Assembly: GCA_963807005.1 (NCBI GenBank)
Contig: CAWDZK010000001.1
Location: 1 to 64,000 of the forward strand
Reading direction: 5' to 3'
Source: CAWDZK01 sp963807005
Lineage (GTDB): Bacteria; Actinomycetota; Actinomycetes; JACCUZ01
Length of the DNA stretch: 64,000 bases
The stretch's first letter is position 1. Every line of letters begins with the position of its first letter. Shown piece by piece: positions 16,286 to 24,508 of this stretch. The notes below the pieces were generated by a model that was not told the DNA's origin, made no database searches, and saw only the letters and a list, made by a program, of their open reading frames with translations. A program made the position numbers and the translations under genes.

Positions 16286-19200
16286 ATGCGACACATCGTC
16301 GGCACCAGCCTGCGGTTCCGGTGGCTGGTCGTCTTCGGGGCGGTAGCCCTGATGGTGCTCGGCCTGGTCGACCTGCCGAAGACGAAGGTCGACGTCTTCC
16401 CCGAGTTCGCGCCGCCGAAGGTCGAGATCCAGACCATCGCCCTGGGCAACTCCTCGAACGAGGTGGAGGAGCTCATCACGGTCCCGATCGAGGACCAGCT
16501 CGGCGGGATCGAGGGGCTGGCCGAGATGCGGTCGAAGTCGGTCGCCCAGCTGTCGTCGATCACCCTGATCTTCGAGGAGGGCACCGACGAGCTGCGTGCC
16601 CGGCAGCTGGTCGCCGAGCGCGTCGGGCAGGTCACCGCCACGCTGCCGACCTGGGCCAGCCCACCGTTCATGATGCCTGCGCTGTCCTCGACCAGCCGGA
16701 TCATGAAGATCGGGCTCACGTCCGACACCGTGAACATGATCGACCTGTCCACGATCTCGTACTGGAAGATCCGCTCCCGGCTGCTCCGGGTCCCGGGTGT
16801 CGCCCAGGTGGCCATCTGGGGTGAGCAGCTCCCGCAACGACACGTGCAGGTCGACCCCGCGAAGCTGGCCGCGTACGACGTCCCGCTCCAGCAGGTCATG
16901 GACTCCGCGGCGGACGCCGTCGAGGCCGGGCTCCTGAAGTACTCCGACGGTGCGGTCGTCGGCACCGGCGGTTTCGTGGAGACCGCGGGTCAGCGCTTCA
17001 ACATCCGGCACGTGCAGCCGATCACCGGGCCGGCCGAGCTGGGCACGGTGCCGGTCGTCGAGCGGGACGGGCAGGTGATCCGGCTGGCCGACCTGGGCGA
17101 GGTGCTCATCGACCACGGACCGCTCATCGGCGACGCCGTCATCAACGACGGTCCGGGCATCATGCTGATCGTCCAGAAGTTCCGCGGTGCCAACACCCTC
17201 GAGGTCACCCGCGGTGTCGAGCGCGCGATGGAGGAGCTCCAGCCCGGACTCCCTGGTGTAGCGGTCGACACCACGATCTTCCGGCCGGCCACCTTCATCG
17301 AGCAGTCCATCGACAACCTCACGACGGCGATGCTCATCGGCATCCTGCTCGTGATCCTCATCATCATCGCGTTCCTGTTCGAGTGGCGGACGGCGTTCAT
17401 CAGCCTCATCGCCATCCCGCTGTCGCTGGGTGCGGCCCTCATCACTCTCGACCTACGGGGCGAGACCGTGAACGTGATGGTGCTCGCCGGCCTGGTGGTG
17501 GCGATCGGGGTGGTGGTCGACGACGCGATCATCGACGTGGAGAACATCGTCCGTCGGCTCAGGCAGGCACGTGCCGAAGGCAACCGCTCGACGTTCCAGG
17601 TCGTGCTGGACGCGTCGGTGGAGGTCAGGTCGGCCATCACCTACGCCACCGTGATCAACGTCGTCGCCATCGTCCCGGTGTTCTTCCTCGAGGGCCTCTC
17701 CGGGTCGTTCTTCCGGCCGCTGGTCCTGTCGTACGGTCTCGCCGTCCTCATCTCGATGGTCGTGGCGCTGACCCTGACGCCGGCCCTGTGCCTGTTGATG
17801 CTCTCCCGCGGCACGCTGGTCAGTCGTGAGGCCCCGTTGCTGCGGGCGCTCAAGCGCGGCTACCGGGCGGTGCTGTCCCCGCTGCTCCGCCGGTCGAGCC
17901 CGGCCACCGTGACTGCCCTCACGCTCACCCTCGCCGGTGCGCTGGCGTTCCCCACCCTGGGGACCCAGCTGCTGCCGAACTTCAAGGAGCGCGACTTCCT
18001 CATGCACTGGCTGACCCAGCCGGGCACCTCCCAGCCGGAGGAGACCCGGATCTCGGTCGCCGCCTGCAAGGACCTGCGCCAGATCCCGGGCGTGCGCAAC
18101 TGCGGTTCGCACATCGGGCAGGCGTTCCTCGCCGACGAGGTCTACGGGGTCGACTTCGGCGAGAACTGGATCAGCGTCTCGCCCGACGTCGACTACGACG
18201 ACACCTTGGCGCACGTCCAGGAGACGGTCGACGCCTACCCAGGGTTGTACCGCGACGTCCAGACCTACCTGCGCGAGCGGATCAAGGAGGTGCTCACCGG
18301 GTCGAGCGAGGCCATCGTGGTCCGCATCTACGGCCCGGACCTCGAGGTGCTGCGCGAGAAGGCGCACGAGATCGAGAAGCTCGTCGCCGACATCGACGGA
18401 GTCGTCGACGCCCACGCATCGCTGCAGACCGACCTTCCGCACATCGTCGTGGAACCCGACCTGGTCGCTGCACGTGAGGTCGGGCTGACGCCGGGCGACA
18501 TCCGCCGGCAGTCGTCCACGATGATCGCGAGCGAGGAGGTCAGTGACATCTTCTTCGGTGGCCGGGCGTACGACGTGCACGTGACCGCCATCCCGTCGGC
18601 GCGCGACAGCATCACCGACGTCGAGAACATGCAGCTCGACACACCGAGTGGCGGCCGGGTGCTGCTCAAGGACGTCGCCACGGTGAGCCTCGCGGCCACG
18701 CCGAACGCCATCCAGCGCGAGAACCAGTCGCGCCGGATCGACGTCGGCGCCAACGTCAGCGGCGGCGACCTCGGATCGGTCGTCGACCACGTCGAGGACC
18801 TGGTGTCCAGCGTCAGCTTCCCCCGCGGGTACTACGCCGAGGTGCTCGGCGAGAGCAACGAGCTGGCCGCGGCGCGCGCCCGGCTGCTGCTGTTCGGGGC
18901 GGCGGCACTGCTCGCGATCCTGCTGCTGCTGCAGGCGGCCTTCGGCAGCATGCGGCTGGCGGCGATCACCTTCCTGGCCCTGCCGATGGCCCTGGTCGGT
19001 GGCGTGCTCGCGGTCTGGCTCGGCGACGGGGTTCTCTCGCTGGGGTCGCTGGTCGGGTTCCTCACCGTCTTCGGCATCGCGGCCCGCAACGGCATCCTCA
19101 TGATCAGCCACTTCCAGCGGCTGGAACGCGAGGAGGGCCAGGTCTTCGGTCCGGAGCTGGTCCTGCGCGGTGCCCAGGAGCGCCTGGCGCCGATCCTCAT

Positions 19201-19390
19201 GACCGCCTGCGCCACCGGTCTGGCCCTGGTGCCGCTCGCGGTAGCCGGCAGCATCCCCGGCCACGAGATCGAGCACCCGATGGCGATCGTCATCCTCGGC
19301 GGTCTCGTCACAGCGACGCTGCTCAACCTCTTCGTGCTGCCGTCGCTGTACCTGAAGTTCGGCAGGGGCCGCTCGGCCCGCCCCGCCTGA
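16286..19390 (+). CDS. CusA/CzcA-like RND efflux permease (second copy)
   Basis: A 1034-residue HME-type RND permease with 'KTKVDVFPEFAPPKVEIQT' after helix 1 and the classic helix-4 acid pair (VVVDDAIIDVENIVRRL). The ATG at 16286 has GGGGAGGGGAG upstream and is preferred; an in-frame ATG at 16262 overlaps the lipoprotein stop. It is clearly homologous to the first permease along its whole length but diverged, so the pair may assemble as a mixed trimer, as in MdtBC. Twelve helices are expected. It is the last gene of the operon and ends 28 bp before the convergent DedA gene. Confidence 0.88.
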   Translation: MRHIVGTSLRFRWLVVFGAVALMVLGLVDLPKTKVDVFPEFAPPKVEIQTIALGNSSNEVEELITVPIEDQLGGIEGLAEMRSKSVAQLSSITLIFEEGTDELRARQLVAERVGQVTATLPTWASPPFMMPALSSTSRIMKIGLTSDTVNMIDLSTISYWKIRSRLLRVPGVAQVAIWGEQLPQRHVQVDPAKLAAYDVPLQQVMDSAADAVEAGLLKYSDGAVVGTGGFVETAGQRFNIRHVQPITGPAELGTVPVVERDGQVIRLADLGEVLIDHGPLIGDAVINDGPGIMLIVQKFRGANTLEVTRGVERAMEELQPGLPGVAVDTTIFRPATFIEQSIDNLTTAMLIGILLVILIIIAFLFEWRTAFISLIAIPLSLGAALITLDLRGETVNVMVLAGLVVAIGVVVDDAIIDVENIVRRLRQARAEGNRSTFQVVLDASVEVRSAITYATVINVVAIVPVFFLEGLSGSFFRPLVLSYGLAVLISMVVALTLTPALCLLMLSRGTLVSREAPLLRALKRGYRAVLSPLLRRSSPATVTALTLTLAGALAFPTLGTQLLPNFKERDFLMHWLTQPGTSQPEETRISVAACKDLRQIPGVRNCGSHIGQAFLADEVYGVDFGENWISVSPDVDYDDTLAHVQETVDAYPGLYRDVQTYLRERIKEVLTGSSEAIVVRIYGPDLEVLREKAHEIEKLVADIDGVVDAHASLQTDLPHIVVEPDLVAAREVGLTPGDIRRQSSTMIASEEVSDIFFGGRAYDVHVTAIPSARDSITDVENMQLDTPSGGRVLLKDVATVSLAATPNAIQRENQSRRIDVGANVSGGDLGSVVDHVEDLVSSVSFPRGYYAEVLGESNELAAARARLLLFGAAALLAILLLLQAAFGSMRLAAITFLALPMALVGGVLAVWLGDGVLSLGSLVGFLTVFGIAARNGILMISHFQRLEREEGQVFGPELVLRGAQERLAPILMTACATGLALVPLAVAGSIPGHEIEHPMAIVILGGLVTATLLNLFVLPSLYLKFGRGRSARPA

Positions 19391-19418
19391 GCCGGTCGTC
19401 GACGCCCCCCGCGGCGGC

Positions 19419-20042
19419 TCAGGCCGGGGTCCGGGACCCGTCCCGGTCCCGGCGACGGCGCCAGGACCAGACGACCAGGGCTGTGACCACCACGACGGCC
19501 AGCAGGGCGGCGCTGCCGGTGCCGAGCCAGTTCTCGACGTGCCGGTACGACGCGCCCGCGAAGTACCCGAGCAGGGTGACCCCGACTCCCCAGACGACAC
19601 CGCCGGCGGCGTTCCAGAGCAGGAACCGGCGGTACGGCATCCGGCTCAGCCCGGCGAGGGCCGGCATCACCGCGCGCAGGAACGCGGTGAACCGGCCCAG
19701 CAGCACGGCAGCGCCCCCGCGGCGACGAAGCGTCTCGCGCGCCCCGTCCAGCCGGCGTGCGTGCCGGCGCAGCGGCCGGGAGGCCAGCAGCCGCGGACCA
19801 CCGAGGCGTCCGACCTCGTAGCCGACCGAGTCCCCGGCGATCGCGCTCACGACGACGAGGACGAGCAGCGTGGTGAGCGACAGCCGCCCTGCCGCGGCAA
19901 GGACGCCGCCGAGCACCACGGCGGTCTCACCGGGCAAGACGAAGCCGACGAAGACCGCGGCCTCGGCGAACACGAGCAGCCCGATCACCGTGTACGCGAC
20001 CGCGGGTGCCACGCCGAGGAGGTGGTCGACGAGAGAGGTCAC
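19419..20042 (-). CDS. DedA-family membrane protein
   Basis: A 207-residue DedA/SNARE-associated protein. Family features are 'VFAEAAVFVGFVLPGETAV' (acidic residue then PGE), 'GDSVGYEVGR', and the arginine loop 'LGRFTAFLRAVMPALAGLSRM', with about four to five membrane segments. Some DedA proteins (UptA) are established undecaprenyl-phosphate translocases. The GTG at 20042 overlaps the PAP2 stop (GTGA), so it is the last gene of the TCS 2 operon. The pairing with PAP2 supports a lipid-carrier role, though substrates in this subfamily vary. Confidence 0.88.
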   Translation of the reverse strand: MTSLVDHLLGVAPAVAYTVIGLLVFAEAAVFVGFVLPGETAVVLGGVLAAAGRLSLTTLLVLVVVSAIAGDSVGYEVGRLGGPRLLASRPLRRHARRLDGARETLRRRGGAAVLLGRFTAFLRAVMPALAGLSRMPYRRFLLWNAAGGVVWGVGVTLLGYFAGASYRHVENWLGTGSAALLAVVVVTALVVWSWRRRRDRDGSRTPA

Positions 20043-20710
20043 CGTCGTCCCGGGTCGGGTCTCGGGAGCAGCGCCGGCTTCCTCCGACGGCTCCGCCGGA
20101 CCCGGCCCTGCACGGTCGCGTCCTCCTCGGGACCTCGAACCGCCGGGCTCGCCAGCAGCGGGCGCAGCGGGGTGTGCTCCAGCCGGGTGACCAGCCAGGT
20201 CAGGGGACGCGACAGGACGAGCCAGCCGAGCAGCACGACCGCGATGCCGACGGCGAAACCGGCCAGCACGTCGTGGGGGTAGTGCGCGGCGATGTACACC
20301 CGGGAGAAGCCCAGCACCGCCGCGGCGACGGCCGCGACGACACCGAGGCGCCGGTCGACCAGCCACACTCCCGCTGCGACGGCGCCGGCCATGACGGCGT
20401 GGTCGGACGGGAACGAGAAGTCGCTGGACCGGGTGGCGAGCACCAGCAGGTGGGGGTGGTCGGTGTAGGGCCTGGCCTCGCCGAAGCCGTGGACGAGGGG
20501 CTGGTTGACGGCGACCGCCAGCACGGTGGCCAGGCCCGCCCAGATCGCGGCCGCCATCGTCCGGCTGGTGGCTGGCCCGCGGTCCCGAGCCAGCCACCAG
20601 CCGACGACGAGCAGGAGCCCGAACAGCACCACGCCGTACCGGGCGAACCCGACCATCGGCGCGTGCAGCCAGCCGGTGTCCCGAGCCAGCTCGTTGATGT
20701 CATCGAACAC
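20039..20710 (-). CDS. PAP2-family phosphatase
   Basis: A 223-residue integral membrane phosphatase with the three PAP2 motifs: GEARPYTD (KX6RP type, degenerate at the first Lys), FPSDHAVMAGA (PSGH type with Asp for Gly), and GFSRVYIAAHYPHD (SRX5H). About six membrane helices. Likely substrate is undecaprenyl diphosphate or another lipid phosphate. The start is GTG 20710 behind AGAAGGCGG; it overlaps the kinase gene by 11 bp. Frames extending upstream of this only read through the kinase. It is cotranscribed with TCS 2 and DedA. Confidence 0.88.
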   Translation of the reverse strand: MFDDINELARDTGWLHAPMVGFARYGVVLFGLLLVVGWWLARDRGPATSRTMAAAIWAGLATVLAVAVNQPLVHGFGEARPYTDHPHLLVLATRSSDFSFPSDHAVMAGAVAAGVWLVDRRLGVVAAVAAAVLGFSRVYIAAHYPHDVLAGFAVGIAVVLLGWLVLSRPLTWLVTRLEHTPLRPLLASPAVRGPEEDATVQGRVRRSRRRKPALLPRPDPGRR

Positions 20711-21965
20711 GGGCGTCCGCCTTCTGTGACGTGGTCCCGCCGGGAGGAGCGGGTGCGGCCGGCAGCCGGACCTCGAAGACGGCCCCGGCCCGGTCGCCGT
20801 CGCGTCCGGTGACGGTGCCGCCGTGCGCCTCCACGACTTCCCGGACCAGTGCCAGCCCGATGCCGAAGCCGGACCGTCCACCCGCTCCGGCCGGCCCGGG
20901 AGAATGGGCGAACCGTTCGAACAGCCGCGGCGCGATCACCGGGTCGATGCCGGGGCCGTCGTCGGTAACGCGCAGCAGCACGCCGGAGGAGTCGGTGGCC
21001 ACGGTGACGGCGACCCGGCCGCCGTCGCGGACGTGGCCGACGGCGTTGTCGACCAGGGCGTCCACCACCCTGCGCAGCGCTCCCGGGGCGCCGAGGACGA
21101 CGGCGGCGGGTCCGTGCTCCGGGCCGGCGAGCACGACGTCTCGACCGGCGGCGTGCTGGCGTTGGTCGGCGACCGCGTGGGCGGCGACCTGCCGCAGGTC
21201 GACGCGCTCGTTGCGGTGCGGCTGGTCGGTCAGCGTCGCGGACAGCAGCAGGTCGGACACGACGTCGCCCATCCGGCGCGCGTCGGTGACCAGCGCCTCG
21301 GACTGCGCGTGCGGCCCGGGGGCGCCGTACCCGCGGAGGGACCGCTCGAGCAGCTGGGCCCGGGTGGTGAGCAGCGTGAGCGGGGTGCGCAGCTCGTGGC
21401 TCGCGTCGGCGACGAACCGGCGCTGCCGCTCCATCGCCAGTGCGAGCGGGGCGATCGCCCGGCGGGCGAGCAGCAGCCCGAGGAGCGCGCTCAGGCCGAG
21501 GCCGGCCAGCTCGGCGAGCACCACGGCCGTGACCAGTCGCCGGGTCTCGCGGTTCCTCGCCTCCGAGGACAGTGCCGCCTGCGCGACGATCCCGTCGGAG
21601 CGCCGCTCGGTGCGCAGCCGGTACGACGTGCCGCCCCGCTCCACCGTCCGGTCGATCACCGCCGCCCCCGCGGACACCGCGGCGACGTCGCTCCGGAGGG
21701 GCAGCCAGGTCGGCGAGCCCGGGCTGCGGCTCTCCGTCCCGTCCGGGCGGAGCTGCCAGACGTGCATGCCGGCCGGCTGGTCCGCCACGTCGTCGACGTC
21801 TCGCACCGCCTGCGCGAGCATCTGCCGGGCCTCGCTGTGCTGCTCGCGCAGCACGACCGCAAGGACCAGGCCACCCACGACGAGCAGGGCGAGGCTCACC
21901 GCCCCGGCGGTCAGCAGGGTCAGCCGGCGGGTCGCCGACCGGAGCGCCGCCGACTCCGCGGTCAT
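20700..21965 (-). CDS. sensor histidine kinase (TCS 2)
   Basis: A 421-residue kinase: helix about 14-38, a short extracytoplasmic sensor (about 40-140), helix about 144-168, no clear HAMP, HisKA 'ADASHELRTPLTLL' (His190), and HATPase with 'ALVDNAVGHVRDGG', DDGPGID and 'GFGIGLALVREV'. It overlaps the regulator by 4 bp. With PAP2 and DedA downstream in the same transcript it may sense envelope or lipid-carrier stress (inference from context). Confidence 0.92.
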   Translation of the reverse strand: MTAESAALRSATRRLTLLTAGAVSLALLVVGGLVLAVVLREQHSEARQMLAQAVRDVDDVADQPAGMHVWQLRPDGTESRSPGSPTWLPLRSDVAAVSAGAAVIDRTVERGGTSYRLRTERRSDGIVAQAALSSEARNRETRRLVTAVVLAELAGLGLSALLGLLLARRAIAPLALAMERQRRFVADASHELRTPLTLLTTRAQLLERSLRGYGAPGPHAQSEALVTDARRMGDVVSDLLLSATLTDQPHRNERVDLRQVAAHAVADQRQHAAGRDVVLAGPEHGPAAVVLGAPGALRRVVDALVDNAVGHVRDGGRVAVTVATDSSGVLLRVTDDGPGIDPVIAPRLFERFAHSPGPAGAGGRSGFGIGLALVREVVEAHGGTVTGRDGDRAGAVFEVRLPAAPAPPGGTTSQKADARVR

Positions 21966-22657
21966 GCGCGGCCCATGCGGTAGCCGATGCCGCGCACGGT
22001 GCGGACGGCGTCCGGCCCGAGCTTGCGACGCAGGTAGGAGACGTAGGTGTCGACGGCGTTCTCGCCCTCCGCCTCCGGGAAGACCCGCTCGAGCAGCTCG
22101 GCCCGGCTGAACACCTTCGACGGCCGTCCGGCCAGCGCCAGCAGCAGCTCGCTCTCGCGCACCGACAGCACGACGTCCTCGGGGGCGGACCCGGCCTCGG
22201 TGCGTCGAGCTCCACGCGACACGACCAGTCGTGCGGCCACGTCCAGGGCCCGGTCGCCGAGGTCGACGAGCTCGGCGTCGGGTGCCGGGTCGTCCCGGCG
22301 GACCAGGGCGCGCAGCCGGGCCAGCAGCTCGTCGAGGTCGAACGGCTTGCCCAGGTAGTCCTGCGCGCCACCGTCGAGCCCCTCGACCCGGTCGGCCACG
22401 GTGTCGTAGGCCGTCAGGACGAGCACCGGGGTGCGCAGACCCTTGCGGCGGAGGCGGCGCAGCAGCTCCAGGCCCTCGATCGCGGGCAGCCCGCGATCGA
22501 GCACGATGACGTCGTACGTCGCGGTCAGCGCCCGGTGCAGTCCGGCCTGACCGTCCGGGGCGTGGTCGACCTGGTAGCCCTCGCCCGTCAGGAGGTCGGT
22601 GAGCATCGAGGCCAGCTCGCGCTCGTCCTCGACCAGCAGCACCCGGGTCGTGGTCAC
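21962..22657 (-). CDS. OmpR-family response regulator (TCS 2)
   Basis: A 231-residue receiver plus winged-helix regulator. Phospho-acceptor is Asp54 in 'VIVLDRGLPAIEG'; the C-terminal domain carries 'DTYVSYLRRKLGPDAVRTVRGIGYRMG'. The GTG at 22657 follows GGAGG closely and fits the receiver start; GTG 22678 is an alternative giving seven more residues. First gene of the regulator-kinase-PAP2-DedA operon. No repeated boxes like those of TCS 1 were seen upstream. Confidence 0.9.
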   Translation of the reverse strand: MTTTRVLLVEDERELASMLTDLLTGEGYQVDHAPDGQAGLHRALTATYDVIVLDRGLPAIEGLELLRRLRRKGLRTPVLVLTAYDTVADRVEGLDGGAQDYLGKPFDLDELLARLRALVRRDDPAPDAELVDLGDRALDVAARLVVSRGARRTEAGSAPEDVVLSVRESELLLALAGRPSKVFSRAELLERVFPEAEGENAVDTYVSYLRRKLGPDAVRTVRGIGYRMGRA

Positions 22658-22695
22658 CACACCTCCTGGCCGTGACACGTCATGAGACCCCGAGG

Positions 22696-23235
22696 TCAGT
22701 GTCCTCGGCCGCCGGTCGATGCCGCCGGGGCGCTGGACGAGACGTCGCCCCAGGCCGACTTGGCCCCGGAGTGGCCGATCCGGACCACCTGCTGGGTGGT
22801 GCCGACGAATGCGACCACGGCGAGCAGGCCGATCACCACCGGGACGAGCAGCGCGTCGGTGACGGTGCGGCCGGGACCGGAGGAGACCACGGGCGTGGTC
22901 TTGCCCGCGTCACGCCGGTCCCGGAGCCACAGCAGTACGGCCACCACGAGCAGGCCGATCACCCAGGGGAGCAGCCCGTCGGCCAGCTCGGCGTGCCGCT
23001 CGACCAGGGCGGACCTGCCGACCTCCTTCTCGAGCTGCTCGCCCGAGCTGGTGGACAGCGGCACAAGGAGGACGGCCAGCGCGCTGGCCAGGACGGTCAC
23101 CAGGCCGAGCCGCGCCCTGGCCCTCGGCCAGAAGGCGTGCAGCAGCACGGCGAACGCGGCGAGCGGGACCATCACCACCGTCGCGTGCACGATCAGGGGG
23201 TGGGCTGGCAGACCGAAGATCGTCGGCCAAGTCAT
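22696..23235 (-). CDS. DUF2231 membrane protein
   Basis: A 179-residue protein with four predicted membrane helices beginning 'GLPAHPLIVHATVVMVPLAA'. The LPAHPLIVH signature with two conserved His is typical of DUF2231, a family of unknown function sometimes found near cytochromes or copper proteins. It ends with a Ser/Gly/Ala tail. It has its own start near the broken LigD-type gene and lies 38 bp upstream of the TCS 2 regulator start, so it may be cotranscribed with it. Confidence 0.8.
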   Translation of the reverse strand: MTWPTIFGLPAHPLIVHATVVMVPLAAFAVLLHAFWPRARARLGLVTVLASALAVLLVPLSTSSGEQLEKEVGRSALVERHAELADGLLPWVIGLLVVAVLLWLRDRRDAGKTTPVVSSGPGRTVTDALLVPVVIGLLAVVAFVGTTQQVVRIGHSGAKSAWGDVSSSAPAASTGGRGH

Positions 23236-23320
23236 GCGGGTGCCTCCATCGGGACGCGGCCTGGTCGGCTGTCGGAGTTGATCGTGGTCCGCGCTCCTGG
23301 GAGCTTTCTGTGAGCCGCGG

Positions 23321-23663
23321 TCACGCCGGTTGGTCCTTGGTCAGGTGGACCAGCCAGTCCGTGTCGGTGCGGATCAGCGCGTACCGCCGTGAGGCGTGAC
23401 GTCCGTGCAGGGTGAAGAGCAGCCGCCGTTCGGTCCGGTCGTGCTCCTCCCGGCCCCGTCGGCGATCGACTTGTGCTCGTCGACGTACGTGAGGTGGTCG
23501 AGGTCGTGGTCCTCGACCTGGACGGCGAGCCGGTTGTGCGCCGGGTCGTCCGGCAGCCGACGGCCCACGACCGCAGCACGCCGTCCTCCTCGAGGCGGAG
23601 GTCGTAGTGCGGCTGCGGTCGGCGGTGGTCGTGCAGGACGAACCGGGGCGCGCGCACCCCCAC
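23321..23663 (-). pseudogene. LigD-type 3'-phosphoesterase domain, two frameshifts
   Basis: Three consecutive frames each carry part of a stand-alone DNA ligase D 3'-phosphoesterase domain. From GTG 23663: 'RFVLHDHRRPQPHYDLRLEE' to SWAVG. Next frame: 'LPDDPAHNRLAVQVEDHDLD'. Third frame: 'RRYALIRTDTDWLVHLTKDQ', ending at 23321. The metal ligands His and the HYDLRLE motif of the first part are intact. Two shifts in about 340 bp make this a pseudogene, or poorly resolved high-GC sequence. The family processes 3' ends in bacterial end joining; no ligD or ku is in this window. Confidence 0.75.
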
Positions 23664-23673
23664 AGTGTCCCCG

Positions 23674-24390
23674 CTACGACGCGGGCTGATCCTCGGCCAG
23701 GATGCGGTAGAGCGCCTTGCGTGCGTCGGCGAGCGTCTGGGCTGCCTCGGCGACCTGCGGCCGGGTCCCGACCTCGGCGACCTGGTGGGCGGCGCCCATG
23801 AGCGCGTGCACCTGCTCCCGCAGGTCGCGCCACTCGCGGCTGACGCCGCCGCCCACGTCGTCCCAGGGCGTGCCGAGCTCGTCGCGGTGGCCCTCGACGT
23901 AGGCGCGACCCTCGTCGGTGAGGGTGGCGGTCTTGCGGCCCTCCAGCCGGTCGAAGCCGACCAGGCCCTCGTCCTCGAGCTGGCTCAGGGCCGGGTAGAC
24001 CGAGCCGGGGCTGGGCGTCCAGACGCCGTCGCTGCGCGCGGTGATCTGCTGGATGAGCTGGTAGCCGTGCATCGGCGCCTCGGCCAGCAGCAGCAGCACC
24101 GCGGCGCGGACGTCGCCCCGACCGCCGCGCCCGCCTCGGCGACCGCCGCCGCGGTGCTGCGGCGGGCCGAACCCGCCCGGTCCGAACGGGCCGAACCCGC
24201 CGGGTCGTCCGTGGCCGCCTCGGCGGCCGCCGCGGCCTCGGCCGCCCGGCCCGCCGGGTCCGCCGCCGTCGCGGCCGTCGCGGCCGCGGTCCTCGCCGTC
24301 CGCCATCACCCAGGCGGGGCGGGCCCGGCGTGGCGCGGGTCCGCGGGGGCCGCGTCGGCGGCCGGTGTCTGGTTCTCGGGTGGTCCTCAT
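23674..24390 (-). CDS. PadR-family regulator with Gly/Arg-rich N-terminus
   Basis: A 238-residue regulator. Residues about 95-180 are the PadR winged helix ('RAAVLLLLAEAPMHGYQLIQ', 'PGSVYPALSQLEDEGLV', 'RKTATLTDEGRAYVEGH'), then a C-terminal dimer helix. The first 90 residues are low complexity, rich in Gly, Arg and Pro with GGFGPFGPGGFGPP repeats, unlike standard PadR proteins of about 110-180 residues. ATG has AAGGAG upstream. The 75 bp before it contain five TCGAC-like cores, so it probably represses itself. Confidence 0.88.
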   Translation of the reverse strand: MRTTREPDTGRRRGPRGPAPRRARPAWVMADGEDRGRDGRDGGGPGGPGGRGRGGRRGGHGRPGGFGPFGPGGFGPPQHRGGGRRGGRGGRGDVRAAVLLLLAEAPMHGYQLIQQITARSDGVWTPSPGSVYPALSQLEDEGLVGFDRLEGRKTATLTDEGRAYVEGHRDELGTPWDDVGGGVSREWRDLREQVHALMGAAHQVAEVGTRPQVAEAAQTLADARKALYRILAEDQPAS

Positions 24391-24419
24391 GGGAGGACTC
24401 CTTCCTCGTCAGAGATGTA

Positions 24420-24465
24420 TCGACTGTATGTCGACGGCTCGACGATATATCGATGAACAGTCGAC
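24420..24465. promoter_or_regulatory. TCGAC array upstream of PadR gene, likely operator
   Basis: TCGAC or TCGAT occurs at 24420, 24431, 24439, 24450 and 24461, at 11, 8, 11 and 11 bp steps, with AT-rich filler (GATATATCGAT) that stands out in this GC-rich DNA. It includes the dyad GTCGACGGCTCGAC. It lies 30-75 bp upstream of the PadR start and overlaps the probable promoter. Confidence 0.5.
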
Positions 24466-24508
24466 GTCAAGGCAGACCGTCGAGCGCGGGGCGAAGCGCA
24501 CCGGCAGC

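Noticed and set aside
17453..19600. 715-codon minus-strand frame opposite the second RND permease
   Set aside because: Low-complexity antisense shadow; the RND permease is complete on the plus strand.
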